Shown here: positions 18,484 to 26,374 of the stretch, in pieces
How the letters are laid out: each line of letters opens with the position of its first letter
How positions within the stretch are numbered: position 1 is the first letter of the stretch
Assembly: GCA_963795825.1 (NCBI GenBank)
Contig: CAWCIW010000005.1
Location: 946,652 to 1,010,651 of the forward strand
Direction: 5' to 3'
Length of the DNA: 64,000 bases
From: BOG-908 sp963795825
GTDB taxonomy: Bacteria; Pseudomonadota; Alphaproteobacteria; Acetobacterales; Acetobacteraceae
Translations under genes and position numbers: made by a program
The notes under the pieces: generated by a model
What the model saw: the letters and a program-made list of their open reading frames with translations, nothing else
What the model was told of the DNA's origin: nothing
The model's database searches: none

Positions 18484-19130
18484 TCAGGCATATGGCGTGC
18501 CGGCCATCGCGGCCATCACCCCCGTTGTTCCCTGGTCGATCACTGCCAGGAAGCGCGTCTTCGCGACGGCGGCGTCATCCTGGCGACGATAGACCTCGTG
18601 GGAGTGGATGAAAGCGGTCGCCCAGATGGCGAGCAGCAGATTGCTGGCCAGATGCGCGTCGGGATCGTCCGGCGGCCGGCCGGCGGCTTCGGCGAGCGCA
18701 ACCCTGATCGCCCCCGCGACCTCGTCGCGTATCGCGCGCGCACGCGATTTGAGGGCGTCGCTGGCCGCGACCGTGTCCACGAACAGGCGGCTACCGTCGA
18801 AGCGTATGGCGGGGCTGCCTCTCGATCAGGCGATGGGCGAGGTGCTGCAGCGCGCTGTACCGGACTGATGCCCTGCGCGCGAGCGTGCACCGCGGAAATG
18901 AGCAGATCACGCGCCTCATCCTCCCGATCAAAGAACATGTCCTCCTTGCGCGGGAAGTGATTGAACACGGTCATCCGGCCGACATCGGCGGCCGCGGCAA
19001 TCTCGTCGATCGTCACGCTGTCGAAACCGCGCGCGATGAACAAATGGGTTGCCGCGTCCGAGATCGCCTGTCGGGTTGCCAAACGCTTGCGGGTTCGTCG
19101 GTCCAGCGTCGCATCTATCGAGCTTGCCAT
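18484..19130 (-). pseudogene. TetR-family regulator, frameshifted in the ligand domain
   Basis: The start is ATG 19128-19130. The N-terminal helix-turn-helix is intact: ATRQAISDAATHLFIARGF, then SVTIDEIAAAADVGRMTVF and NHFPRKEDMFFDRE. After about residue 85 the reading frame changes near 18800-18860. The C-terminal ligand domain (RAIRDEVAGAIRVALAEA, SNLLLAIWATAFIHSHEVY) continues in another frame to the stop at 18484. About 200 residues in all, normal for the family. It is divergent from the FAD monooxygenase at 19195 with a 10-bp palindrome between them, so it likely represses that gene. Confidence 0.75.
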
Positions 19131-19140
19131 TTATGTACCG

Positions 19141-19150
19141 AGTATATACT
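19141..19150. promoter_or_regulatory. Palindrome AGTATATACT, probable TetR operator core
   Basis: A perfect 10-bp palindrome in the 64-bp gap between the divergent tetR-like gene (start 19130) and the monooxygenase (start 19195). It is AT-rich in a GC-rich region, so it may also form part of the promoters. TetR operators of this size and position are common. Confidence 0.55.
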
Positions 19151-19194
19151 TATGTTCAGGCCAGCCAAGCTTGCGGCTGCAGCTTGGAGGCATC

Positions 19195-20351
19195 ATGGTG
19201 GCGCGGGCAATATCTTCCGGACAGGCGGCGCGGCAAGGCGACTCGGTCCTCATCTCCGGCGCGAGCTTCGCCGGGCTGGCAGCAGCCTGGTGGATGAGCG
19301 AGCTGGGCTATAACGTGACGGTGGTCGAGGTCGCGCGCGCGCTCCGGAAAGGCGGGACCCCCGTCGATATCGAGGGCGCGGCGATCGACGCGCTCGCCCG
19401 AATGGGGCTGCTGGCGGCCGTGCGCGCTGCTTCGCTCCCGCCGCGCGCCGTCCAGTTCAAAAATGCCGATGACAGCACGATCGGCGAAGTGGCCAGCCAG
19501 TCCGCCCCCGGCGAGAAGTTCGAAATCCACCGCGACGACCTGCTCGATATCCTGTTCGCCGCTTTCGCAGGCCGGGGCGAGGTGGTGTTCGGGCGCTCGG
19601 TCGCCCAACTCGCGACGGTTTCCGGATGATGTCGCGGTGACGTTCGACGATAGCAGCCGGGAACGTTACACCCTCGTGCTCGGGTGCGACGGCAACCGGT
19701 CGCTTGTGCGACGCCTGGCCCTTGATCAGGGCGATCAGTTTTCCCATTTCCTAGGCTGTTACGGCTTCCTCCTTGTCGTGCCCGACACCGGGCTGCTGCC
19801 CGCGAACGTGACGCAAATCTACAGCTTACCAGGGCGCACGGTGTTCCTGAACGGCTACGCCGACCGGACCGACCTCGGGCTTGCCTTCCGCAGCGCAAGC
19901 GAGATCGATTACGATCATCGCGACAAACCGCAACAGCGCCGCATCATCCGCGCGCATTTCGATGATCTTGGCTGGAAGGTGCCGGCTGTTCTCGCGCATC
20001 TCGACAGAGACGACGCTTTCTACTTCGACCGGATGAACCAGATCCGGATGCCGCGCTGGTCGGTCGGGCGGGTGGCGCTGGTGGGCGATGCCGGCTACTG
20101 CGTCTCGCCTTTGGCGGGAATGGGCGGGTCGATGGCGATCATTGGTGCCACCCGGTTCCGCCGATGCCCTCGGCCGGCATCGCTCAGACCACGTGGCCGC
20201 TTTTGCTGCGTATCGACAGGGGCTGCACGGTACGGTGGAGGAGGTGCAGCACCGGGCGGAACAGTTCGGACTGGCCGTCATGTTTCCGGCCGACGAGGCC
20301 CAGTTGGCCGAGCGCGATGCCCGGATCAGCGCCGGCGCGCTCGACTTGTAG
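19195..20351 (+). pseudogene. FAD-dependent monooxygenase (PHBH/TetX-like), two frameshifts
   Basis: The start ATG 19195 follows GGAGG. The N-terminal FAD Rossmann motif is VLISGASFAGLAAAWWM with the acidic VVE at its end. The DG-type motif is seen as LVLGCDGNRSLVRR and the second FAD motif as GRVALVGDAGYCVSPLAG. Frame changes near 19625 and 20155 split it into three parts, ending at TAG 20349-20351 (about 385 residues combined). Members hydroxylate aromatic or polycyclic compounds, including antibiotics, using NADPH and O2. Under an adjacent TetR this suggests a xenobiotic-inducible unit. All motifs are intact, so indel errors are likely. Confidence 0.8.
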
Positions 20352-20442
20352 GCCGCATTGCGACCGCTTTCCGGACAATGCGGTCGGGCACGGCAGCGAC
20401 ACCTATTTTCGCACAGCCGGCTGATGGCAAGATTGACGCAAC

Positions 20443-20632
20443 CAAGGCAAGAAAGCAGTCTTTTTCGAGAAAAAGGACCAAAAAGCTTTTGCTATAACGC
20501 CTGCATAGAAGCCTGCTCCCGTGTTGCAACCCGATGCGGCTGCGATGATAGCCAGATCGTCGTGCAGGCGTCACAGCAAAAGCTTTTTGCTTCTTTTTCT
20601 CGAAAAAGAAGGCCTTTCTTCCTTACTGCCGA
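20443..20632 (-). repeat. Dispersed hairpin-armed repeat, copy 5 (type A, inverted)
   Basis: GGCAAGAAAGCAGTC, hairpin, CCAAAAAGCTTTTGCT on the left. The centre ATGCGGCTGCGATGATAGCC is the reverse complement of the centre in copies 3, 4 and 6, so this copy lies the other way round. The right arm is AGCAAAAGCTTTTTGC to TTTCTTCCTTACTGCC. It sits between convergent ends of the monooxygenase and the amidohydrolase. Confidence 0.8.
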
Positions 20633-20696
20633 TCATCGCGGCCGTTCGCTGGCCGCCGGCTCCCACGATACAACCGCCAAGCTCGTGCCGGGACCT

Positions 20697-22646
20697 CTAA
20701 GCCGGAACGGTCCAACGATCCAGGAACCGGTCGCCCCGAAAACGATCCAGCCGCCGGCGTGCGCCGCTGCCACGATCGTTCAGGCCCAGGAACCTCGCGG
20801 CATTCAGCCCCATCAGGTCTTCGGGCGCCATCCCGAGCGCGGGCGCCAGGCAGTTGCGCATCCTGTCGAGGTATTTCTCGGTATGGGCCGCCTGGATCAG
20901 GAACATGTAGTCCGTGCCATACATCAGCCGCTCGCGGGCGGCCGGATTGCAGCCGACCTCCTCGGCCAGCCGCGCCAGCAAGGGCTCGCCGTCCGCCGAA
21001 TGCCTGCAGCCCTGCGGCACAGCGGGCGGGGGCGTCGGGCAGGTCAGCACGCCGTCGAAATCGGCCAAATCCGCATAGAGGTGGGGGTATTCCGGCCGTC
21101 CGAGCCGCGCGATGATGTCGATCGGCCAGAGCGGCTGCCCGGTCTTCGCCTCGATCGCCGCCGCGCGGTCCGGCGCCAGGTTCCAGACCCCGCCGCAATG
21201 GGCCAGGTTCAGGCGCAGGCTGGGCCAGCGGGCCAGCACCTCCCACCAGCCGGCAGGCCCACCGAGCAGCCCCGCCTCCCGGCTCGGGTATTGGCTGAAC
21301 GAGCAATGCGCCATGATCGGCACGTCCTGGTCGGTGCAGAACTGGTAGAGATCCGCCAGCGCCGCATCCATGCGGGCTGCCCAGTCGGCGCCCAACGCCC
21401 TGAGGCGGCCGGGATAGATGGCGGGCGTGGCGGACGCGACCGCCGCATTGCCGGTCGGACGGAAGCCCATCACCGGATAGAGCTTCACGCCGATGAAGCC
21501 CTTGTTCAGGATCGCGTCCTTCACGGTATCGAATTGCGTCATCCCCGGCGGCAGGCGGCGGGCCTCCGCGATCTGGCGCCAGGGACAGAAGGATACGAAA
21601 GGATGCACGGCGTAAGACCGCTTCGCCACATCCGTCCCGGTGCCGATCGCAGCGATCGCGCTCATCACCGCAACCTGCCCGGAGAGCGGGGTCACGCCGC
21701 CCGGATCGTCGGCCGGCGACGGATCGCCGGCGTTGTCGGCGTTGTCGTCCAGCCAGTAGCTGAAATCGATCAAGGCGGGGGTGTAAAGCGCGATGCTGCC
21801 CCTGTCCGCCGCCTGGGGCAGGTTCTCCAGCCTGCGGACGAGCGTGTTCCTGGGGTCGGTTATCAGGTCCGCCAAATAGAACACGCCTGATCCGTTGGCC
21901 GCATTGCGCTCGACCCCTTTGGCCGCCGCCTCCGCCAGGGCGCCGGGCTCGGGCGTCGCGGCAGGCGCGCGCGGCGCCAGGCTATGCGCGACAGCCGGCC
22001 CCGGCGCGGACAGCTTGCCGTCGGGCGTGAGGCTGGCGAGGCTTTGGAGCAGGGCCGTCGTCTGCTCCGGCCCGTGCAGATCGGCTGCGGCAAACGCGGC
22101 ATGCGCGGCAAACCCCTGGTTGCGGCGCAGGATGCGGGCCACCCTGTCGATCACGTCGCGCTGGCGGGCGTCGGGTGCCTGCAGCCCCATGGCGGCGCGG
22201 AAGGCTTTGTCGTGCAGGCTGGCCCGCCCGGGCGAGGCGGCGGCCAGCAGAAATTTCGGCTCGGTTCCGTTCCGCAAATCGGCGATCTCGGCGTCGGAGG
22301 TCGGCGTGCCGGCATCGATCAGCAAGGCGATGAACGCGACCAAAGGGCCCACCTGCAGCGGCGCGAGTGGGTCTGCCTCCAGCACCACGTGGACGACGAA
22401 GCCGGGGATGGGCAGATCGTGCGCGTTGAACACATGGCAGTGGACGTCTATGCCGGTTGCCGAAGCGGCGACGGGCGAGACCGGCTCGGGCGGCTGGCCC
22501 GGGGCGCAGGACGTCAAAGCGAGGCCGGGCAGCGCCAGCGCACGTAGCCCGAGCGCAGGAAGTCCGAGCGCAGCTTGGGCGGCGGCGAGCACCGGAAAGC
22601 GGATCAGGTCGCGGCGGGTTGGTCCCCTGCTATGGGCGTCCGACAT
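20697..22646 (-). CDS. Amidohydrolase-family protein, exported, probable Tat lipoprotein
   Basis: 649 residues. The N-terminus has a twin-arginine motif (TRRDLIRF, residues 10-17), a hydrophobic stretch and a lipobox LTSC with Cys 47, which suggests Tat export and lipid anchoring. The metal-dependent hydrolase fold follows: HxH at residues 69-71 (DVHCHVFN), GVKLYPV, PIMAHCSFSQY and a C-terminal GTDYMF Asp. This is the amidohydrolase_2 layout, but the protein is far longer than the usual 300-350 because of a large insert (about 75-330). The substrate is unknown. It stands alone between repeat copies 5 and 6. Confidence 0.82.
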   Translation of the reverse strand: MSDAHSRGPTRRDLIRFPVLAAAQAALGLPALGLRALALPGLALTSCAPGQPPEPVSPVAASATGIDVHCHVFNAHDLPIPGFVVHVVLEADPLAPLQVGPLVAFIALLIDAGTPTSDAEIADLRNGTEPKFLLAAASPGRASLHDKAFRAAMGLQAPDARQRDVIDRVARILRRNQGFAAHAAFAAADLHGPEQTTALLQSLASLTPDGKLSAPGPAVAHSLAPRAPAATPEPGALAEAAAKGVERNAANGSGVFYLADLITDPRNTLVRRLENLPQAADRGSIALYTPALIDFSYWLDDNADNAGDPSPADDPGGVTPLSGQVAVMSAIAAIGTGTDVAKRSYAVHPFVSFCPWRQIAEARRLPPGMTQFDTVKDAILNKGFIGVKLYPVMGFRPTGNAAVASATPAIYPGRLRALGADWAARMDAALADLYQFCTDQDVPIMAHCSFSQYPSREAGLLGGPAGWWEVLARWPSLRLNLAHCGGVWNLAPDRAAAIEAKTGQPLWPIDIIARLGRPEYPHLYADLADFDGVLTCPTPPPAVPQGCRHSADGEPLLARLAEEVGCNPAARERLMYGTDYMFLIQAAHTEKYLDRMRNCLAPALGMAPEDLMGLNAARFLGLNDRGSGARRRLDRFRGDRFLDRWTVPA

Positions 22647-22799
22647 CCGATACTCCGTGCATCGCGAACAGAAAGTTGCAGTCTGCTACGCTGAAAAGCG
22701 CTTGGCGAGGAAATAGTAACGAAACGCCGCGCTGCCGCCTCATCGCGCCGGACGCTCGAAAGCACAATTATTATACGACCCGTCTTGGGCTTTCTCATC

Positions 22800-22996
22800 G
22801 GCAGAAAGGAAGGAAGGAAGGCCTTCTTTTTCGAGAAAAAGAAGCAAAAAGCTTTTGCTGTGACGCCTGCACGACGATTTGGCTATAGTTGCAGCCGCGT
22901 CGACTTGCATACGAAAGTAAGCGTTGGTGCAGGCGTCATAGCAAAAGCTTTTTGGTCCTTTTTCTCGAAAAAGGACTGCTTTCTTGCCTGCCTTGA
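22800..22996 (+). repeat. Dispersed hairpin-armed repeat, copy 6 (type A)
   Basis: Left arm GGCAGAAAGGAAGGAAGGAA, hairpin, AAGCAAAAAGCTTTTGCT. Centre TGCACGACGATTTGGCTATA and GCAGCCGCGTCGACTTGCA. Right arm GCAAAAGCTTTTTGGTCC, hairpin, CTGCTTTCTTGCCTGCC. The best preserved copy, about 195 bp, and a good model for the family. Confidence 0.85.
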
Positions 22997-23077
22997 CTGG
23001 GTCAATCTCAACCTTGGTTGGTTCAGGCCAACGCACCATCGGCGGACCGCCTCCGCAGGCCGTCGGTCCGGGACGGA

Positions 23078-23701
23078 TTACGGCGACGGGACCTGCACGC
23101 GCATCTTCAGCTCACGCGTTCTCCCCACCGGGTCCGTCCCGGGCGGCGGTGGCGGCTGGTGGTTGAGAATGGCCACCAGCCGGTGCAACGCCGGCTGTGT
23201 CACCTCGAGGCGCGCCGACGCGCCGCAATCGGCCGCGTCCAGCATCGCCGCCTGTATCTGACGCTGCACCGCTTCGTCCCGACCGCCGCCCACATCGGCC
23301 GGCGCGGACACCGTGGCGTAGCCGCTCCAATGGGCCGTCCAGGCGCCGTCCTTGCCCGCCGACTGCAAGGTCAGCGTGCCGCCCCCGTCGGCCATTGCCT
23401 CGGGATTCAGCATGCAGCCGGTGTCGGCCGGCATCGCCTCGCCGTTCTTCTCGATGAGCGCCGCCGAGATGGAAGCGCGGTCCGGCTGCGCTGCCCAGGC
23501 GCGTATGCCGGGGTTGCCGCTCTCGAACGGCAGGCGCTCGCCCGCCACCGGGGGCCACGGCAGCACGAGCGGCTGGCGGGGATGGTGCTCCCCCGAGATC
23601 TGGAAGAGCAGCAGCAGCGCCCGCAACCCGATCACGATGGGCAGCAGGATGGCCGCCCAGCGCACCAGCCGGCCAGGGGGGCGTGCGGCCGGCAGCGTCA
23701 T
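23078..23701 (-). CDS. Membrane-anchored protein of unknown function, last gene of the HscC operon
   Basis: 207 residues from ATG 23699-23701 (MTLPAARPPGRLVRW). One N-terminal membrane helix (about 15-33, AAILLPIVIGLRALLLLF) is followed by a mostly periplasmic domain with two Cys (TGCML and AADCG) that could pair. No known domain was recognised. It is the fifth minus-strand gene after HscC, J-protein, a cytoplasmic unknown and a CPBP-like protein, with 159 bases between it and the CPBP-like gene. A role in the same envelope or protein-quality unit is a guess from position. Confidence 0.6.
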   Translation of the reverse strand: MTLPAARPPGRLVRWAAILLPIVIGLRALLLLFQISGEHHPRQPLVLPWPPVAGERLPFESGNPGIRAWAAQPDRASISAALIEKNGEAMPADTGCMLNPEAMADGGGTLTLQSAGKDGAWTAHWSGYATVSAPADVGGGRDEAVQRQIQAAMLDAADCGASARLEVTQPALHRLVAILNHQPPPPPGTDPVGRTRELKMRVQVPSP

Positions 23702-23860
23702 AGCGGGAACCGTCCCTGCGCGGCCGGCCTGCCGAAGCCGCTCCGGACACGCTCCTGCAGCGCCGTCATCGCCCCAAGCCAGCGTAGGCGCTGCGCCATG
23801 CCATCCTCCCTGTTCGGCCCCGTTCGCGCGGGCTCGAGGAACCATCCTCCGACGATCGCA

Positions 23861-24511
23861 TCAATGATGCCAGGCGGCCCCGGTGAAGAAGAACCGGCCG
23901 AGGCCGATGGTGAAGATCAGGCAGCCGTAGAGGCTGTGTTCGAGACAGGACAGCGATAGCGAACGGTGGCGCGCGTAGTCGCGCGCGAACAACGCCCCGC
24001 CAGCCACCGTCATGGCGATGGCAATCCAGTTGAGGAAGATAATGTGGGCGAAGCCGAACGCGATCGCGCTCGCCACGATCAGCCAGGGTTCGGTGCGGAA
24101 CAGCGGGCGGAAACGGTGGAAGAGCAGCGACCGGTACAGCATCTCCTGCGGCCAGACGGAGAACAGCGGATAGAACACCATGATGATCGCCCAGAGCAGC
24201 GGTCGCTGCTGCGGCAGGCTCAGGAACGATTGCGGAAAGGCGAGCCAGGTCACCAGTGTGATCAGGGGCGCCAGCACGGCGAAGCGGATCGCGATGGCGC
24301 GTATCTCGCGTCGCAGCGCCGGAAGCGGCGGCGGCGTCCGGCCACGCGTGGCGGCCAGGGCGATGAGGGCGCCGAGCCAGAGTGCCAGGAACAGGATGCC
24401 GGGGCGGTGTATCGCCAGGATGGCCAGTGGCCCGCCGACGAAGATCCCGATGAACTCCAGGGCGAGGCGCAGCAGCGGAACGCGTTCGACGTCGGACGGC
24501 TGGCGGATCAC
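23861..24511 (-). CDS. CPBP-family intramembrane metalloprotease-like protein
   Basis: 216 residues with about six membrane helices. The Abi/CAAX-protease (Rce1-like) signature is partly visible: QEMLYRSLLFHRF near residue 121 in place of EExxxR, then FGFAHIIF with the second-motif His, and SCLEHSLYG. The first Glu of the EE pair is Gln here, so catalytic activity is uncertain. Family members cleave or bind membrane proteins or peptides. It lies between two unknown genes in the HscC operon. Confidence 0.75.
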   Translation of the reverse strand: MIRQPSDVERVPLLRLALEFIGIFVGGPLAILAIHRPGILFLALWLGALIALAATRGRTPPPLPALRREIRAIAIRFAVLAPLITLVTWLAFPQSFLSLPQQRPLLWAIIMVFYPLFSVWPQEMLYRSLLFHRFRPLFRTEPWLIVASAIAFGFAHIIFLNWIAIAMTVAGGALFARDYARHRSLSLSCLEHSLYGCLIFTIGLGRFFFTGAAWHH

Positions 24512-24670
24512 TGGGCTCTCCTGTCCGGCGTCTCCGGTCGGTTGCCGGCTTACCCGGCCTGGCAGTAAGGCCGCGGGGTTATGTTGGGCGGACCGCCCCG
24601 CACCGGGTTCGCGCGACCAAAAGACCAGCCGTTCCGACGCCGGCCCAGGCTGCGCCCGCCGGGCGGCGCG

Positions 24671-25321
24671 TCAGCTTCTGGCGAACCGCCTGGGCCGCGC
24701 AGGAATCGCCTTTGCACGCGAGGGCTGCGCGGCCGATAGCCCGTTATGGCCGTCTTCGATCAGCCGGAGCTGGACCGCCGGGCGGCCCTGCTGGGACGGG
24801 GCGTCGAGTGGTATCGGCCAGACGCACTCCGCGCGGCCTTCGTCGCCGCGCAAAGCGAGGAACACGACCCGCTCGACGGCGCCGGTCGCGCAGGTCTCGA
24901 TCGCCAGGCGGAAAACCAGCCCCTCGGCCGCGTCGCCGCCCAGTGCGAGGTCGAGCTGCAGCACCTCCGCCTCCTGCCGCCGCAGCGTCCGGGTCGTGGG
25001 CTCCTCGGCGAAGCCGCGGTAGAAGCGCACCGGCACCTGGTCGATCAGGAAGACGAAATGGTGGCTGTCGTCCATCACCCCGAGCCAGGTGTGGCTGCGT
25101 GACGCGGCCGCGCGCTTCAGCCGCTGCTTGCCGAAGGCATAGGCCCGGCAGCCGACGGACCAGCCATCGTCGCCCATGTCGTAGGCGGCCAGGGCCACCG
25201 CGTCGCGCCGCGCGTTGGCCAGCAGCCGGGCGCACAGACGGAGGCGCTCCTCGCTGAGCGCGGGGTGGAACTCCCAGGGCAGGCGAGGGGAAGCGACGGG
25301 TGCGGGCTGAGGATCGGCCAT
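24671..25321 (-). CDS. Conserved-looking cytoplasmic protein of unknown function
   Basis: 216 residues, no signal peptide or membrane helix. It has even alpha/beta composition (RLCARLLANARRDAVALAAYD, HTWLGVMDDSHHFVFLIDQVPVRFYRG) and a basic tail. I do not recognise a domain. The gene sits 99 bases after the J-domain gene on the same strand and is plausibly co-transcribed with hscC, so it may be a client or co-chaperone. That is inference from position alone. Confidence 0.6.
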   Translation of the reverse strand: MADPQPAPVASPRLPWEFHPALSEERLRLCARLLANARRDAVALAAYDMGDDGWSVGCRAYAFGKQRLKRAAASRSHTWLGVMDDSHHFVFLIDQVPVRFYRGFAEEPTTRTLRRQEAEVLQLDLALGGDAAEGLVFRLAIETCATGAVERVVFLALRGDEGRAECVWPIPLDAPSQQGRPAVQLRLIEDGHNGLSAAQPSRAKAIPARPRRFARS

Positions 25322-25420
25322 GAGCGGAGTCTAGGAGCCTGCGCTGCGCCGAGGCAAATGCCGCCTGCCCGTTCGCTTTCTGCCGCCGGGATCGGGCGGC
25401 CGGCCGCCCTGCCCTGCGCG

Positions 25421-26365
25421 TCAGTCCCGCCGCCGGCGCCGCAGCCGGCGCAGAACCTTGCGCGCCCACAGCAGCAACACCAGGCCGACCGCGACAGCGC
25501 CTGTCACCCCGTCGCGGATTTCGGGGTCGATCCCGCCGGCGATGGCACCCAACGCCCAGGCGATGATGGCGATGCCGAACAGCAATGTCAGCGGACTGGC
25601 CGGCTTGTCCGGCTTTGCGGTCAGCACCTTTTGCACCGCCGCGATACGTCCGGCGTCGAACTGCCCGCCCACCGCGCCGGCATGCAGCAGGTATTCGCCG
25701 TAGCGCCGCCGCAGCATGCGATCGTTTGCCATCATCCCGAGCGCGCGCATGGAGCCGGTGCCAAGCATGATGCGCGCAGAGACCGCGCGGGCGCCGCCCA
25801 GCAGGCGCGTCCCCGACGCCGCGTCCCGCCGCAGTGCCGCCAGCCATTGCTCGCCATCCAGCCGCGCGCGTAACAGGCCGCCCCAGGCACCGGTGAGCGG
25901 ACCCGCCGCCCAGCCGAGCTGCCCGGCCGCCGCGCACACGGCCGCGCCGGGGAGGCTGCCATCCTGCGCCATCGCCCAGCCCAGCCGGTCCGTCAGCCGC
26001 AGATCCTGGGCCAGCGTCAGGCCCGGCCTGGCCGACAGCAGCCACGACGCGGCTGCCACGACGTCGCCGCGGCCGAGCCCATCCGCCACGCCATCGTTCT
26101 CGACGGCCTCGGCCGTTTCGGCCGTGTCGGGCCGGTCGACCGGCTCCGGCCGGGATTGCGTGGCGTGCGGCGCCTCCTTCGCGGCTGCCTGCGGCACCGG
26201 CGCCTCGGCCAAGGCGAGCGCCTGCTCGTAGGCCGCGCGCAGCCGCGCGAAGCCTTGCGGATCGGCATCGGGCGAGACCGTCTTCAGGCGGGCCGCGTAG
26301 CCACGCTTGATGGCGGTCCGGTCCCGCGTGGGCGCGATGCCGAGCTCGTCCCAGATGCCGGCCAT
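25421..26365 (-). CDS. J-domain protein with C-terminal membrane helix, HscC partner
   Basis: 314 residues. Residues 1-52 read as a short J domain: WDELGIAPTRDRTAIKRGYAARL for helix II, a turn with SPD where Hsp40s have HPD, then PQGFARLRAAYEQAL for helix III. A linker rich in Ala, Pro and Glu and a helical middle domain follow. A membrane segment (about 277-305) ends in a very basic tail. J proteins next to HscC are known from E. coli and relatives. The loss of the HPD His would weaken classic DnaK-type stimulation. It starts nine bases after the hscC stop, so the two are co-transcribed. Confidence 0.75.
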   Translation of the reverse strand: MAGIWDELGIAPTRDRTAIKRGYAARLKTVSPDADPQGFARLRAAYEQALALAEAPVPQAAAKEAPHATQSRPEPVDRPDTAETAEAVENDGVADGLGRGDVVAAASWLLSARPGLTLAQDLRLTDRLGWAMAQDGSLPGAAVCAAAGQLGWAAGPLTGAWGGLLRARLDGEQWLAALRRDAASGTRLLGGARAVSARIMLGTGSMRALGMMANDRMLRRRYGEYLLHAGAVGGQFDAGRIAAVQKVLTAKPDKPASPLTLLFGIAIIAWALGAIAGGIDPEIRDGVTGAVAVGLVLLLWARKVLRRLRRRRRD

Positions 26366-26374
26366 ACCGCCCGC

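Noticed and set aside
15433..23000. The spaced repeat copies as a possible CRISPR array
   Set aside because: The copies lie kilobases apart with genes between, have two arms each and no short unique spacers; no cas gene was seen.
22785..23261. Open frames reading FFEKKKQKAF or similar in several intergenic gaps
   Set aside because: They are translations of the dispersed hairpin repeat and recur in each copy, so they are not genes.
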